A stretch of DNA of 64,000 nt from the NCBI GenBank assembly GCA_019638255.1, contig JAHBUD010000001.1, positions 1,426,001 to 1,490,000 of the forward strand, written 5' to 3'. Positions 9,062 to 17,207 of the stretch are shown one piece after another; positions within the stretch are counted from its first letter, which is position 1; the number at the start of each line of letters is the position of its first letter. A program made the position numbers and the translations under genes. This DNA is from Cyclobacteriaceae bacterium (GTDB taxonomy: Bacteria > Bacteroidota > Bacteroidia > Cytophagales > Cyclobacteriaceae). The notes below the pieces were generated by a model, which was not told the origin of the DNA, did no database searches, and saw only the letters and a list, made by a program, of their open reading frames with translations.

Positions 9062-9955
9062 TTGAATACTGTACTCGCTATTCAGGACCTAAGCAAGCAT
9101 TTTGGCAAAATAAGGGCTGTTAACAACCTGAACCTCACGGTTGAGGCAGGACAGGTATTTGGTATGCTCGGCCCCAATGGTAGTGGTAAAACCACTACGC
9201 TCGGAATGCTAATGGGGGTAACCAATCCTACTGCTGGTAAATTTTTGTGGTTTGGTGAAGAACCAACGCCCAACGTGCGCAGAAAAATTGGGGCTGTGTT
9301 GGAACACCCGATATTTTATCCCTACCTCAGTGGTCAAAAAAACCTTGAGTTGAACGCCATGATCAAGGAATGCCCAGCAGAAAATATTCCCAGGGTACTT
9401 GATTTGGTTGAGCTTACCGAACGGAAGGACGATAAGTACAAAACCTATTCGTTAGGTATGAAACAACGTCTGGCCATAGCTTCAGCATTATTGAACGATC
9501 CTACCGTATTGATTTTAGATGAACCTACCAATGGCCTCGATCCTATGGGTATTGCGGAGATCAGGGAAATCATTAAGAAGATTGCAGCCCATGGCAAAAC
9601 TATTATTCTGGCCAGTCATTTATTAGATGAAGTGCAGAAGGTTTGTACACATTTTGCCATTCTGAAAAAGGGTAACATGGTGTACTCCGGTCCGGTAGAT
9701 GATGTGGGAAAGGGGTTGGAGACAGTTGAGGTAAATGCGGATGTTGAGAATCTTAATGAAATTTTACTAACGTTTCCCGGCACCTCATCCGTTAACCTTG
9801 AAAATGGTGTTTACCAGGTAACCATGCGCGAGGGTTATCATGGCAAAGCATTAAATAGTTTTTTGTTTGAAAGCGGAATTGTGGCCAGTCATTTGGTAAC
9901 AAAGAAGAAAAGCCTGGAAAAGCAATTTTTGGAAATACTTTCAGATGCCCGGTAG
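9062..9955 (+). CDS. ABC transporter ATP-binding protein
   Basis: A 297-residue ABC ATPase of the ABC-2/CcmA-type exporter class. It begins with TTG at 9062; the next in-frame Met (residue 35) is too close to Walker A. Motifs in order: Walker A GPNGSGKTT (about 38-46), signature YSLGMKQRLAIASALL (about 135-150), Walker B VLILDEPTNGLDP (about 155-167) and H-loop ILASHLLDE. The C-terminal 80 residues are the usual accessory domain. The permease gene follows 22 bp later, so the two form one exporter; the substrate is not evident. Confidence 0.93.
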   Translation: MNTVLAIQDLSKHFGKIRAVNNLNLTVEAGQVFGMLGPNGSGKTTTLGMLMGVTNPTAGKFLWFGEEPTPNVRRKIGAVLEHPIFYPYLSGQKNLELNAMIKECPAENIPRVLDLVELTERKDDKYKTYSLGMKQRLAIASALLNDPTVLILDEPTNGLDPMGIAEIREIIKKIAAHGKTIILASHLLDEVQKVCTHFAILKKGNMVYSGPVDDVGKGLETVEVNADVENLNEILLTFPGTSSVNLENGVYQVTMREGYHGKALNSFLFESGIVASHLVTKKKSLEKQFLEILSDAR

Positions 9956-9977
9956 TCTGGAATTTTATTAGAATTAT

Positions 9978-10781
9978 ATGTTGCAGCTTCTCAAAATTGA
10001 TTTAAAGAAACTTACCAGTTACCGTACCTTCTGGATCATCTGTGGTTTGTATTTTATAACCCTGCTGATGACCACGGCCAGTGGTATGGAATTTTTGAAA
10101 TGGCTGGCGCGTACCGTTGAAGGATTCGGACAGTCAATAAACATCAATCGAATTCCGCTCTATCATTTTCCTGATGTTTGGCAAAACCTCGCATGGAGCA
10201 GTGGCCTATTAAAAATAATGATTGCCATCATGGTGGTGATTTCCATTACCAATGAATACGCTTACCGTACCATTCGGCAAAACATTATTGACGGGTTAAG
10301 CCGAAAGGAATTTCTTCTATCAAAGGTGTACACCAACCTTTTGCTAAGCCTGTTGAGCATGGTGCTGGTTTTTTTGGTGGCCCTGGTTACGGGTTTGATC
10401 TACTCCAGTCATCTGAACATAGACTATATGTTTGATGGTGTGGAGTTTTACCCGGCTTACTTTCTGGAAGTCTTTGCCTTTCTATCATTCGCATTGATGC
10501 TCGGCATACTTGTTCAGCGTAGTGGCTTGAGTATAATTTTACTACTCAACTCATACCTTATTGAACTTATTATTAAGGAGAATATTGATGACTACGTTCC
10601 CTGGTTGATTAAGTTCTTTCCCTTAGAGTCGATCATGAATTTGGTGCCCATGCCTTTTGCCCGCTATGCTTTTCAGCAGATACAGGACTCCGTAAGCCTG
10701 CAAGCTGTAGCCATTGCCTTGGTATGGACATTTTTATTCAATTATTTCAGCTACTGGCGACTCAAAAAAGCTGATCTCTGA
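9978..10781 (+). CDS. ABC-2 type transporter permease
   Basis: A 267-residue integral membrane protein with about six hydrophobic helices (for example FWIICGLYFITLLMTTASG, LLLSLLSMVLVFLVALVTGLI, and ALMLGILVQRSGLSIILLL). The segment EYAYRTIRQNIIDGLSRKEF between helices is typical of ABC-2 permeases. It pairs with the ATPase just upstream. Its stop codon at 10779-10781 lies inside a short run of 7-bp repeats. Confidence 0.88.
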   Translation: MLQLLKIDLKKLTSYRTFWIICGLYFITLLMTTASGMEFLKWLARTVEGFGQSININRIPLYHFPDVWQNLAWSSGLLKIMIAIMVVISITNEYAYRTIRQNIIDGLSRKEFLLSKVYTNLLLSLLSMVLVFLVALVTGLIYSSHLNIDYMFDGVEFYPAYFLEVFAFLSFALMLGILVQRSGLSIILLLNSYLIELIIKENIDDYVPWLIKFFPLESIMNLVPMPFARYAFQQIQDSVSLQAVAIALVWTFLFNYFSYWRLKKADL

Positions 10782-10793
10782 TTCTTGATTCGA
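10773..10793 (+). repeat. Short GATTCTK heptamer trace
   Basis: Three consecutive 7-mers, GATCTCT, GATTCTT and GATTCGA, spanning the permease stop codon. They match the unit of the longer heptamer arrays at 17130, 17213, 18235 and 18705. Three units alone could arise by chance; the placement on a stop codon, as in the longer arrays, is the reason for listing it. Confidence 0.4.
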
Positions 10794-10907
10794 CTTCGGC
10801 AACGAATTTTTCGCAATCGATTTAAACCACATGGATTAAGAAAATCCTACATGCGGTGAACCCTGCGGGTTAATCCTCGTTTCTTTGCATTGTAAAACTT
10901 CTCAAAA

Positions 10908-11165
10908 ATGAAAGAGATTCAACTTTTAGGATTATTGGCCGGATCGTGTACAACGGCAGCGTTTATCCCTCAGGTGGTAAAAACCTGGAAGAGCCGCTCG
11001 GCAAAGGATTTATCGCTGGGTATGTTTTCGATTTTTTGTACCGGTGTATTGCTATGGCTGGCCTATGGTATTTTAATTGCCGATTTGCCGGTTATCATCG
11101 CGAATACAATAACGCTGGTGTTGGCATCATTTCTATTGGCGCTCAAACTTCGCTGGAAACACTAA
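10908..11165 (+). CDS. SemiSWEET family sugar transporter
   Basis: An 85-residue three-helix protein with one MtN3/PQ-loop repeat. Visible features are the first helix ending AAFIPQVVKTWKSRS, which holds the P-Q motif, the second helix GMFSIFCTGVLLWLAYGIL, and the third VIIANTITLVLASFLLALKL with the conserved Asn. SemiSWEETs work as homodimers to pass small sugars across the inner membrane. Its last codons overlap the convergent CDF-like gene by 4 bp. Confidence 0.92.
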   Translation: MKEIQLLGLLAGSCTTAAFIPQVVKTWKSRSAKDLSLGMFSIFCTGVLLWLAYGILIADLPVIIANTITLVLASFLLALKLRWKH

Positions 11166-11824
11166 TCGTGATCGCAGGCGCAATATTTATCACTGCTTGC
11201 TTTTTCAAAACATTCCTTCCCTTCTCTGTATGAAAACCAGGCTAACCCAAGGGTGCCAGCAGCATCAATGTACGGCAGCCCGGTGAGTTCGTACAGGCCA
11301 CTGGAGACCAGCAGAATAACGGACATGTAAACACAAACCAATGTACAGTTTGAGTCGGCAAGAATGGCTTCGCTGTTCAGGGCATTTCCTGTTTTTCGTT
11401 TACCGTAGATAAGTCCCAACATAACGATAATACTAATGCACGCTATGATTACACCCCAACGTGTTGTTTCAGGTTTTTGTCCGGTGTAGACCACAATTGC
11501 TGCACCGATAATCAATCCGGCAACAAGCAGGTAAAAAGCGGTGCCCGTGATGCGCAAGGCAGTGCGTTCAAAGCCATCGCGGTTGGCGGTTGGGTTGTAA
11601 CGAATCCTCAGGACCATGTGCATGATGCCTACACCTGAGACCAGTTCAATGAAACTATCCACGCCAAATCCGAACAGGGTTAGCGTTTCGTCTTCATAGC
11701 CAAACCATGTAGCGATAATTCCTTCTGCAAAGTTGTAGGCAATGGTAAACATGGCCAGTGCCAAGGCAATGGTATATAGTTTACTTTCACGTTGCGACAG
11801 TTTATTTACAGATTGATCAATCAT
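11162..11824 (-). CDS. Cation efflux (CDF-like) membrane protein
   Basis: About 220 residues from ATG 11824 (MIDQSVNKLSQRESKLYTIAL); the frame is open further upstream, but those codons lie inside the serine hydrolase gene. Five to six helices are visible. The first TM region contains FAEGIIATWFG and the second LFGFGVDSFIELVSGVGI, the cation-diffusion-facilitator pattern (D-S-F-I-E in place of the usual H/DxxxD). A late helix has ILADSNCTLVCVYMSVILL with another acidic site. It lacks the long C-terminal metallochaperone-like domain of full CDFs and ends in CACDHD, which could bind metal. It overlaps the upstream hydrolase by 8 bp. Confidence 0.8.
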   Translation of the reverse strand: MIDQSVNKLSQRESKLYTIALALAMFTIAYNFAEGIIATWFGYEDETLTLFGFGVDSFIELVSGVGIMHMVLRIRYNPTANRDGFERTALRITGTAFYLLVAGLIIGAAIVVYTGQKPETTRWGVIIACISIIVMLGLIYGKRKTGNALNSEAILADSNCTLVCVYMSVILLVSSGLYELTGLPYIDAAGTLGLAWFSYREGKECFEKASSDKYCACDHD

Positions 11825-13034
11825 TGATCGACTGGTAAGTGAGCACTTTGAATTTACTGCCGATGCTCCATTGTGAAGCATTGTACATGTTGGTAAAAAT
11901 CAATCCTATAAGTTGCTCTTTCGGATCGGCCCAGTAGTGTGTATTGAAAGCACCGCCCCACCGAAACGTGCCAATGGATTCAACAGACTTATGGTCATTC
12001 TCTACGGTTTCCAAACCAAAGGCAAGGCCATAAGGATCGGCATTCAGATCATAGAATTGATTGGTTAGCATTAGCTCCACAGTTTTTCGGCTGATGATTC
12101 GCACACCATTGTATTTGCCAAAGTTTAGGAATAGATGCAGGAATTTAGCGTAATCTTCAACCGTTGATGATAAACCAGCTCCTCCGGAATAATAAGTTCC
12201 ATTGGTTTTGGGATAGTCCGGATTAACGTTGTCATATACCGGTGATACTTGTCTGATGATTTTACCATCCTTTTCGGAGTATAACTGTACAAGTTTATTG
12301 TGCAGAATCGCAGGAAGATAAAACCAGGTATTGTTCATGCCCAACGGATCGAAAATACGTTTTCTTAAAAACTGATCGAAGGACATGCCCGACCAGATTT
12401 CAATCAGGTAGCCTATCACATCGGTGTTAAGTCCGTATGTCCAGCGTTCACCGGGTTTATGCTTTAATGGAAGTGTGGCAAGAATTTTAATCTTGTCGCC
12501 AATCACACTGCCGTCATTGCCAATGCCACTGGGCACACCAGCAGCGTAATCAATGCCCGAGGTATGGGTGAGCAGGTGCCGAATGGTGATCTCTCTTCCG
12601 GCCGGATCGGTTGTGTAACTGGTATCGGCAGCGTTGAATGATTTTAGTACAGTCGGGTTTTTAAATTCCGGAATGTAACGTGAAACCGGATCGTCAAGCT
12701 GAAATTTCCCTTCTTCCCATAGTATCATAGCCGCAAGGCTGGCAATGGCTTTGCTTTGTGAAGCAATGCGAAAGATGTTGTCCTTCTGCATTGGTTTTTT
12801 AGCTTCGGCATCGCTGTAACCGTAAGCATTATGGTAAACTATTTTTCCATTGCGTGCTATCAAAACAACTGCTCCCGGAATAGCTTGTGACTCCACAAGT
12901 CCGTTGATCATTTGATCCACTTGCTTTAAACGCTCAACGGAAAGTCCGGCAGTTTCAGGTTTGGCAGAAACCAAAACCTGTGCAAGCAATGTAACAGAGG
13001 CAAAAGAAAGAATGAGTGTGAGAATGTTTTTCAT
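11817..13034 (-). CDS. Serine hydrolase, class C beta-lactamase/esterase family
   Basis: About 405 residues from ATG 13034, where the signal peptide MKNILTLILSFASVTLLAQ begins; twelve upstream codons are open but unlikely. It has the penicillin-binding fold: S-x-x-K as SQSK in FRIASQSKAIASLA (catalytic Ser and Lys), Y-x-N as YGLN in WTYGLNTDVIGYL, and a C-terminal FRWGGAFNTHYW in place of the KTG box. Such proteins are periplasmic esterases or D-amino peptidases more often than true beta-lactamases. It probably shares a transcript with the CDF-like gene. Confidence 0.9.
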   Translation of the reverse strand: MKNILTLILSFASVTLLAQVLVSAKPETAGLSVERLKQVDQMINGLVESQAIPGAVVLIARNGKIVYHNAYGYSDAEAKKPMQKDNIFRIASQSKAIASLAAMILWEEGKFQLDDPVSRYIPEFKNPTVLKSFNAADTSYTTDPAGREITIRHLLTHTSGIDYAAGVPSGIGNDGSVIGDKIKILATLPLKHKPGERWTYGLNTDVIGYLIEIWSGMSFDQFLRKRIFDPLGMNNTWFYLPAILHNKLVQLYSEKDGKIIRQVSPVYDNVNPDYPKTNGTYYSGGAGLSSTVEDYAKFLHLFLNFGKYNGVRIISRKTVELMLTNQFYDLNADPYGLAFGLETVENDHKSVESIGTFRWGGAFNTHYWADPKEQLIGLIFTNMYNASQWSIGSKFKVLTYQSIND

Positions 13035-13127
13035 GATAGGGTGTGATCGTCTGGTTAAAAATTCAGGCAATCAAATATACCATTGGTATCCAATATCAAA
13101 TAAGGACAAGAAAACTTTGTGCGTAGC

Positions 13128-13700
13128 TTAAATCTTTACATGCCCCCAATTAACTCCGGATTTGATCCGGTAGAGTTGCATTTCGGAAATGCCAAACTGC
13201 TTGGCGATGATTTTCATTCGGGTTTTTCCTTCGGCCAGTTTTCGCTTGATCAACTTTACGCGATCGGTAGTTAGTTTTTGCCCACGGCCGCTGAACTCAG
13301 CTTTTGACCTTATATAGTTAGGGTCTTTCACCATGTGTTTATGCGCTTCGGCTAAGGTTACCCATTTCAGGTTGCGGTAATAATTGTTTTCCTTTTTATG
13401 ATCGAGGTGAATTACAATGCGGTGCGAGGCACTCGGTTTTTCGCAAAAGTGTTGGGCCACCAAACGGTGCACCAGGAATCCTTTGCTTGCACCATCTTTC
13501 CTCAACTGTATGCCAGGATAATTTTTAATGTAGCTGTACTTCAAAAAGTATCCGTTATCGTGGGTATCCCAAAAAGCGATTACCCGGCCAAAGTTTGAAA
13601 TGGCATACCGTTGCCCATCCCCACCTTTAAAGCCCCTCAGGGTTGCCCACTTTTCAGTAGAGTGAAACTTTAGTGTCTGAATTTTTCTTCTGGTGCTCAT
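13128..13700 (-). CDS. NUMOD4/HNH endonuclease with C-terminal HTH
   Basis: A 190-residue free-standing homing-type endonuclease. Residues about 15-60 resemble NUMOD4 (EKWATLRGFKGGDGQRYAIS, then NFGRV). The HNH-type core at about 95-125 reads HRIVIHLDHKKENNYYRNL followed by KWVTLAEAHKH. Residues about 140-190 form a helix-turn-helix (KLTTDRVKLIKRKLAEGKTR, FGISEMQLYRIKSGVNWGHV) expected to bind the target site. These enzymes are usually found in introns, phages or as intergenic parasites. Here no intron, intein or phage gene is adjacent, and the gene lies 11 bp after the AraC regulator stop. Confidence 0.85.
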   Translation of the reverse strand: MSTRRKIQTLKFHSTEKWATLRGFKGGDGQRYAISNFGRVIAFWDTHDNGYFLKYSYIKNYPGIQLRKDGASKGFLVHRLVAQHFCEKPSASHRIVIHLDHKKENNYYRNLKWVTLAEAHKHMVKDPNYIRSKAEFSGRGQKLTTDRVKLIKRKLAEGKTRMKIIAKQFGISEMQLYRIKSGVNWGHVKI

Positions 13701-13711
13701 ACTAAAATTGG

Positions 13712-14563
13712 TTAGTGCTGTATATAGGTTGTAGGAGTTTTTCCGGTTATTCGTTTAAACATGCGGTTGAAATGTGATAAATTGTTAAATCCAACCATGA
13801 AACAAACGTGTTCTATGCCAGCACTCTTTTCAATGAGAAGTTTGCAAGCATTACTGATGCGCACTTCATTTAAAAAAGTTGAGTACGTTTTACGCGTCCG
13901 GTTTTTAAAGTACCTGCAGAAAGCTTCAGTGGACAAGTTTGCCACTTCGGCTACCTCGTAAATAAAAATCTTTCGGTGACTTTCCCGGAAGGTAAAATTC
14001 AAAATGTCGTTCATTCGCTTTTCTTCAGCAAATGAATAGCCTTTTGGCAGTGAACTAACTCCGAGGGGGGTAAGAGTATTCGAAGTTGCAAAAATTTTTA
14101 GAATACACAGAAAAGAAATCAATTTTTCTACTCCTTGATGTGCCGGTAATTTCATTAGCAATGCCTTAATTTGATCTTTATCAACTCCTGTTGCCTGATA
14201 ATTTCTTCCTGGTTCGAGAAAATCGCGTATGTTTTTCATCTCTTCCAGTTGCCAGAATTCCAGCCCTCCATACTGACTACTGAAGTAAATGGAGATAGCA
14301 TGGGCATTTTCTTCGGAGGAGGCATAGTACTGATCATCGTTTCGGAAAACATGGGGTTGACCGCTACCAATCAAAAAAACATCGTGCGGCTTAAACCGTC
14401 CTACATGGTCTCCAACGACTAATGTCCCTTCACTTTTAAGGATAAGCATCACTTGCGTTTCCGGATGCTGGTGGAGTTTATCGTAAAATCGGGGTAGCAG
14501 GTCTTCCTGAAGCCGAAAGGCTTCATGCTGAAGATGAGGAACTTTAAAAGGTATTACCTTCAT
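13712..14563 (-). CDS. AraC family transcriptional regulator
   Basis: About 283 residues from ATG 14563 (MKVIPFKVPHLQHEAFRLQE); an ATG twelve codons upstream is possible. The N-terminal part is a cupin-like sensor (LHQHPETQVMLILKSEGTLV, GSGQPHVFRND). The C-terminal 100 residues are two HTHs of the AraC/XylS type: IYEVAEVANLSTEAFCRYFK and IEHVCFMVGFNNLSHFNRMF, ending in GKTPTTY. It is divergent from the hydroxyproline operon, the classic position for its activator. The inverted repeat in the shared intergenic region is a candidate operator. Confidence 0.92.
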   Translation of the reverse strand: MKVIPFKVPHLQHEAFRLQEDLLPRFYDKLHQHPETQVMLILKSEGTLVVGDHVGRFKPHDVFLIGSGQPHVFRNDDQYYASSEENAHAISIYFSSQYGGLEFWQLEEMKNIRDFLEPGRNYQATGVDKDQIKALLMKLPAHQGVEKLISFLCILKIFATSNTLTPLGVSSLPKGYSFAEEKRMNDILNFTFRESHRKIFIYEVAEVANLSTEAFCRYFKNRTRKTYSTFLNEVRISNACKLLIEKSAGIEHVCFMVGFNNLSHFNRMFKRITGKTPTTYIQH

Positions 14564-14608
14564 AGTGATATATTGATGTTCATAAGCTGAATTTTGCATT
14601 AAATATGG

Positions 14609-14636
14609 TCAAAATAGTATTAGTATTGACTATTTT
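14609..14636. promoter_or_regulatory. Inverted-repeat operator candidate (AraC/hydroxyproline)
   Basis: In the divergent gap, AAAATAGT (14611-14618) is the exact reverse complement of ACTATTTT (14629-14636), spaced by 10 bp. GTCAA (14609-14613) and TTGAC (14626-14630) form a second, overlapping dyad. This is a plausible binding site for the AraC regulator controlling the operon, but the binding is inferred from position only. Confidence 0.4.
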
Positions 14637-14664
14637 TAGCAGGATGGACGCAGAATGGTGTTGT

Positions 14665-14672
14665 TACCTTTG
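14665..14672 (+). promoter_or_regulatory. Candidate Bacteroidota -7 element for the hydroxyproline operon
   Basis: TACCTTTG fits the TAnnTTTG -7 consensus and lies 24 bp before the deaminase start. No TTG -33 box is seen at the standard spacing, as might be expected for an activator-dependent promoter. Confidence 0.35.
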
Positions 14673-14695
14673 ATCGTAACAAACCAAAACTAACT

Positions 14696-15589
14696 ATGGT
14701 ACAATGGAAAGGCGTTTACCCGGCACTAACCACAAAGTTTACCCCGGACGATAAACTTGATTTTAAACTTTTTGAGAAAAATCTAAACGCACAGTTGGAA
14801 GCCGGTGTAGAAGGCGTAATCCTGGGCGGTACGTTGGGTGAGGCGAGTGTGTTGAGTAGCGAGGAGAAATTTGATCTGGTAAAATTCGCGGTAGATAAGG
14901 TGGCAGGTAAGGTTCCTGTGGTTATGAATATTGCCGAAGGAAGCACACGCGAAGCGGTGAAACTTGCCACGGATGCTGAGAAGTTCGGTGCCAAAGGCCT
15001 GATGTTGTTGCCCCCCATGCGATATAAGTCTGATCACCGGGAAACGGTAACCTATTTTAAGGCCGTAGCTTCAGCGAGTTCATTGCCCATAATGATTTAT
15101 AATAACCCGGTTGATTATAAGATTGAAGTTACCTTGGAAATGTTTGATGAACTGGCCGAAGTGCCAAGCATTCAGGCTATAAAGGAATCGACACGCGATG
15201 TTACCAATGTTACCCGTTTGAAAAATCGTTTTGGTAACCGTTTTAAAATTTTATGCGGAGTAGATACCCTTGCCATGGAAGAACTGGTGTTGGGCGCTGA
15301 TGGCTGGGTAGCCGGATTGGTATGTGCCTTTCCACAAGAGACTGTGGCTGTTTACAAACTCGTAAAAGCAGGCCGTATAAATGAAGCTTTAAAAATTTAC
15401 CGTTGGTTCATGCCGTTGCTGGAATTGGATATTCATCCGAAACTGGTACAATACATTAAACTGGCCGAGCAGGAAGCTGGTATTGGTAGTGAAACGGTGC
15501 GCGGTCCCCGGTTAACTCTGGTGGGCGAGGAGCGTGAAAGGGTACTCAGGATTATTCGTGAAGGAATAAAAACCCGACCAAAGCTATGA
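14696..15589 (+). CDS. DapA-family aldolase, probable 1-pyrroline-4-hydroxy-2-carboxylate deaminase
   Basis: A 297-residue cytoplasmic enzyme of the dihydrodipicolinate synthase / N-acetylneuraminate lyase superfamily. The Schiff-base lysine is K163 (AIKES) and the catalytic tyrosine Y135 (MIYNNP). The GTLGEASVLSSEE loop replaces the usual GTTGE. On its own this could be any DapA-like lyase. Placed with an epimerase, a D-amino-acid dehydrogenase and a semialdehyde dehydrogenase, the best fit is the enzyme that deaminates and dehydrates pyrroline-4-hydroxy-2-carboxylate to alpha-ketoglutarate semialdehyde. It is the first gene of the operon and starts 133 bp from the divergent AraC gene. Confidence 0.87.
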   Translation: MVQWKGVYPALTTKFTPDDKLDFKLFEKNLNAQLEAGVEGVILGGTLGEASVLSSEEKFDLVKFAVDKVAGKVPVVMNIAEGSTREAVKLATDAEKFGAKGLMLLPPMRYKSDHRETVTYFKAVASASSLPIMIYNNPVDYKIEVTLEMFDELAEVPSIQAIKESTRDVTNVTRLKNRFGNRFKILCGVDTLAMEELVLGADGWVAGLVCAFPQETVAVYKLVKAGRINEALKIYRWFMPLLELDIHPKLVQYIKLAEQEAGIGSETVRGPRLTLVGEERERVLRIIREGIKTRPKL

Positions 15590-15649
15590 GATGGCTTCTA
15601 GTAAGACCTGGTTAATAAATCTTGTTACTTGTACACTATACTTACAACT

Positions 15650-17131
15650 ATGAAATATACAGATGCAACCCTGCAAGAAACAAGCGAAGTACTGAATGAG
15701 TCGCATATTGCATTTCTATCGTACAAGAATTTTTCCGGCAAAAAGAAAGCAGCATTTCTTCGGGCTATAGCCGATGAAATTGAAGCGCTGGGCAATGACT
15801 TGGTGCACACGACAATGAAGGAAACGAATTTGCCGGAGGCGCGCATTGTTAATGAACGCGGTCGTACCACTTCGCATTGCCGCATGTTTGCTGATTTGGT
15901 AGAAGATGGTTCATGGGTTGAAGCCCGTATTGATACCGCATTGCCTGATCGAATGCCGTCCCCCAAACCTGATATTCGAAAAATGCTGGTGCCCATCGGG
16001 CCGGTGGTAGTTTTTGGTGCCGCCAATTTTCCGTTAGCCTATTCAACAGCTGGTGGCGACACTGTCTCAGCGCTTGCGGCCGGATGCCCTGTAATTGTAA
16101 AAGCACATCCTGCGCATGCAGAAACATCCGCCATGGTTGCAGGCGCCATCCAAAAAGCGATGGAGAAAACCGGAATGCCGAAAGGCACATTTCAACATGT
16201 GTTTGGATCTGGTTTTGAAGTAGGGCAGACATTGGTGAAGCATCCGCTTACGAAAGCTGTTGGCTTTACCGGATCGCTTGCGGGTGGAAAGGCATTGTTT
16301 GATTTGGCTAACCAACGGCCGGAGCCCATTCCTGTTTTTGCAGAGATGAGCAGCATTAACCCGGTAATTCTGTTACCGGAAACACTTCAGCGTGATGCAG
16401 AAACTACCGCATCGAAACTGGCAGGATCCATCACACTCGGTGTCGGACAGTTTTGTACTAATCCTGGGCTCATCATCGCCATTGAAAATGATGGATTGAA
16501 TCGTTTTGCAAAGGCATTGGCGCAAGAAATTGAAAAGGTTTTACCGGGAAATATGTTGCATCAAGGCATTGCTGACAATTATGCAACAAAACTTAAGCAA
16601 GCGTTGGCACAGAAAGGTGTTTCAGTAGAAGGGCAATCTGCTGAAGAAGGTAATACTTCACAAGGCAGGCCGTTGGTAGCCTCTGCACCAGCGGAAGAGT
16701 TTATCAAAAATCCGTTATTGGCAGAGGAAGTATTTGGTCCATTTTCCCTGATTATCCGATGCAAGCATCGCGATGAATTTCATGCTGTCATCAATCGGCT
16801 CCATGGACAGTTAACCGCTACGGTAGTGGCTGATGAAAACGAGTTTTCCAATCATAAAAACCTGCTCAATGTTCTAATCGAGAAAGCAGGCCGCTTGATT
16901 TTAAATGGTGTACCAACAGGTGTTGAAGTATGTCCTGCCATGAATCATGGTGGCCCGTATCCGGCTACAACCGATTCACGCTTTACAGCAGTTGGTATTG
17001 ATGCCATTAAACGTTTTGCACGACCGGTTTCGTTTCAAAATTTTTCAGATGACTTACTGCCGGATGAATTGAAGAGTAGCAACCCATTAGGGATTTGGCG
17101 AATGGTGAATGGCCAATGGGGTAAGAATTGA
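15650..17131 (+). CDS. Aldehyde dehydrogenase (NADP+), probable alpha-ketoglutarate semialdehyde dehydrogenase
   Basis: About 493 residues from ATG 15650 (MKYTDATLQETSEVL); the frame is open seven codons earlier. The general-base glutamate is E232 (FAEMSS) and the nucleophile C269 (GQFCTNPG). The segment VFGAANFPLAYSTAGGDT is the binding loop of the fungal/bacterial KGSADH type-III-like subfamily, annotated as aldehyde dehydrogenase (NADP(+)). In this pathway it oxidises alpha-ketoglutarate semialdehyde to alpha-ketoglutarate, the last step before the TCA cycle. Its TGA stop opens a heptamer array. Confidence 0.9.
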   Translation: MKYTDATLQETSEVLNESHIAFLSYKNFSGKKKAAFLRAIADEIEALGNDLVHTTMKETNLPEARIVNERGRTTSHCRMFADLVEDGSWVEARIDTALPDRMPSPKPDIRKMLVPIGPVVVFGAANFPLAYSTAGGDTVSALAAGCPVIVKAHPAHAETSAMVAGAIQKAMEKTGMPKGTFQHVFGSGFEVGQTLVKHPLTKAVGFTGSLAGGKALFDLANQRPEPIPVFAEMSSINPVILLPETLQRDAETTASKLAGSITLGVGQFCTNPGLIIAIENDGLNRFAKALAQEIEKVLPGNMLHQGIADNYATKLKQALAQKGVSVEGQSAEEGNTSQGRPLVASAPAEEFIKNPLLAEEVFGPFSLIIRCKHRDEFHAVINRLHGQLTATVVADENEFSNHKNLLNVLIEKAGRLILNGVPTGVEVCPAMNHGGPYPATTDSRFTAVGIDAIKRFARPVSFQNFSDDLLPDELKSSNPLGIWRMVNGQWGKN

Positions 17132-17171
17132 TTCTCGGTTCTTGATTCTAGATTTTGGATTCCTGACTCAA
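17130..17171 (+). repeat. Heptamer array A1 (GATTCTK units, forward)
   Basis: Six consecutive 7-mers: GATTCTC, GGTTCTT, GATTCTA, GATTTTG, GATTCCT, GACTCAA. The first unit overlaps the aldehyde dehydrogenase TGA stop codon. With the reverse-oriented array at 17213-17247 it forms an inverted pair separated by 41 bp. Confidence 0.75.
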
Positions 17172-17207
17172 TTAGTAAACAGAAAACATTCATAGATAAA
17201 ATAAACG

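Noticed and set aside
10946..11233. A second ORF (95 residues) overlapping the SemiSWEET gene
   Set aside because: It is an out-of-frame shadow without protein-family features; the SemiSWEET frame is clearly real.
13128..13700. HNH gene as a prophage remnant
   Set aside because: No capsid, integrase, portal or lysis genes flank it.
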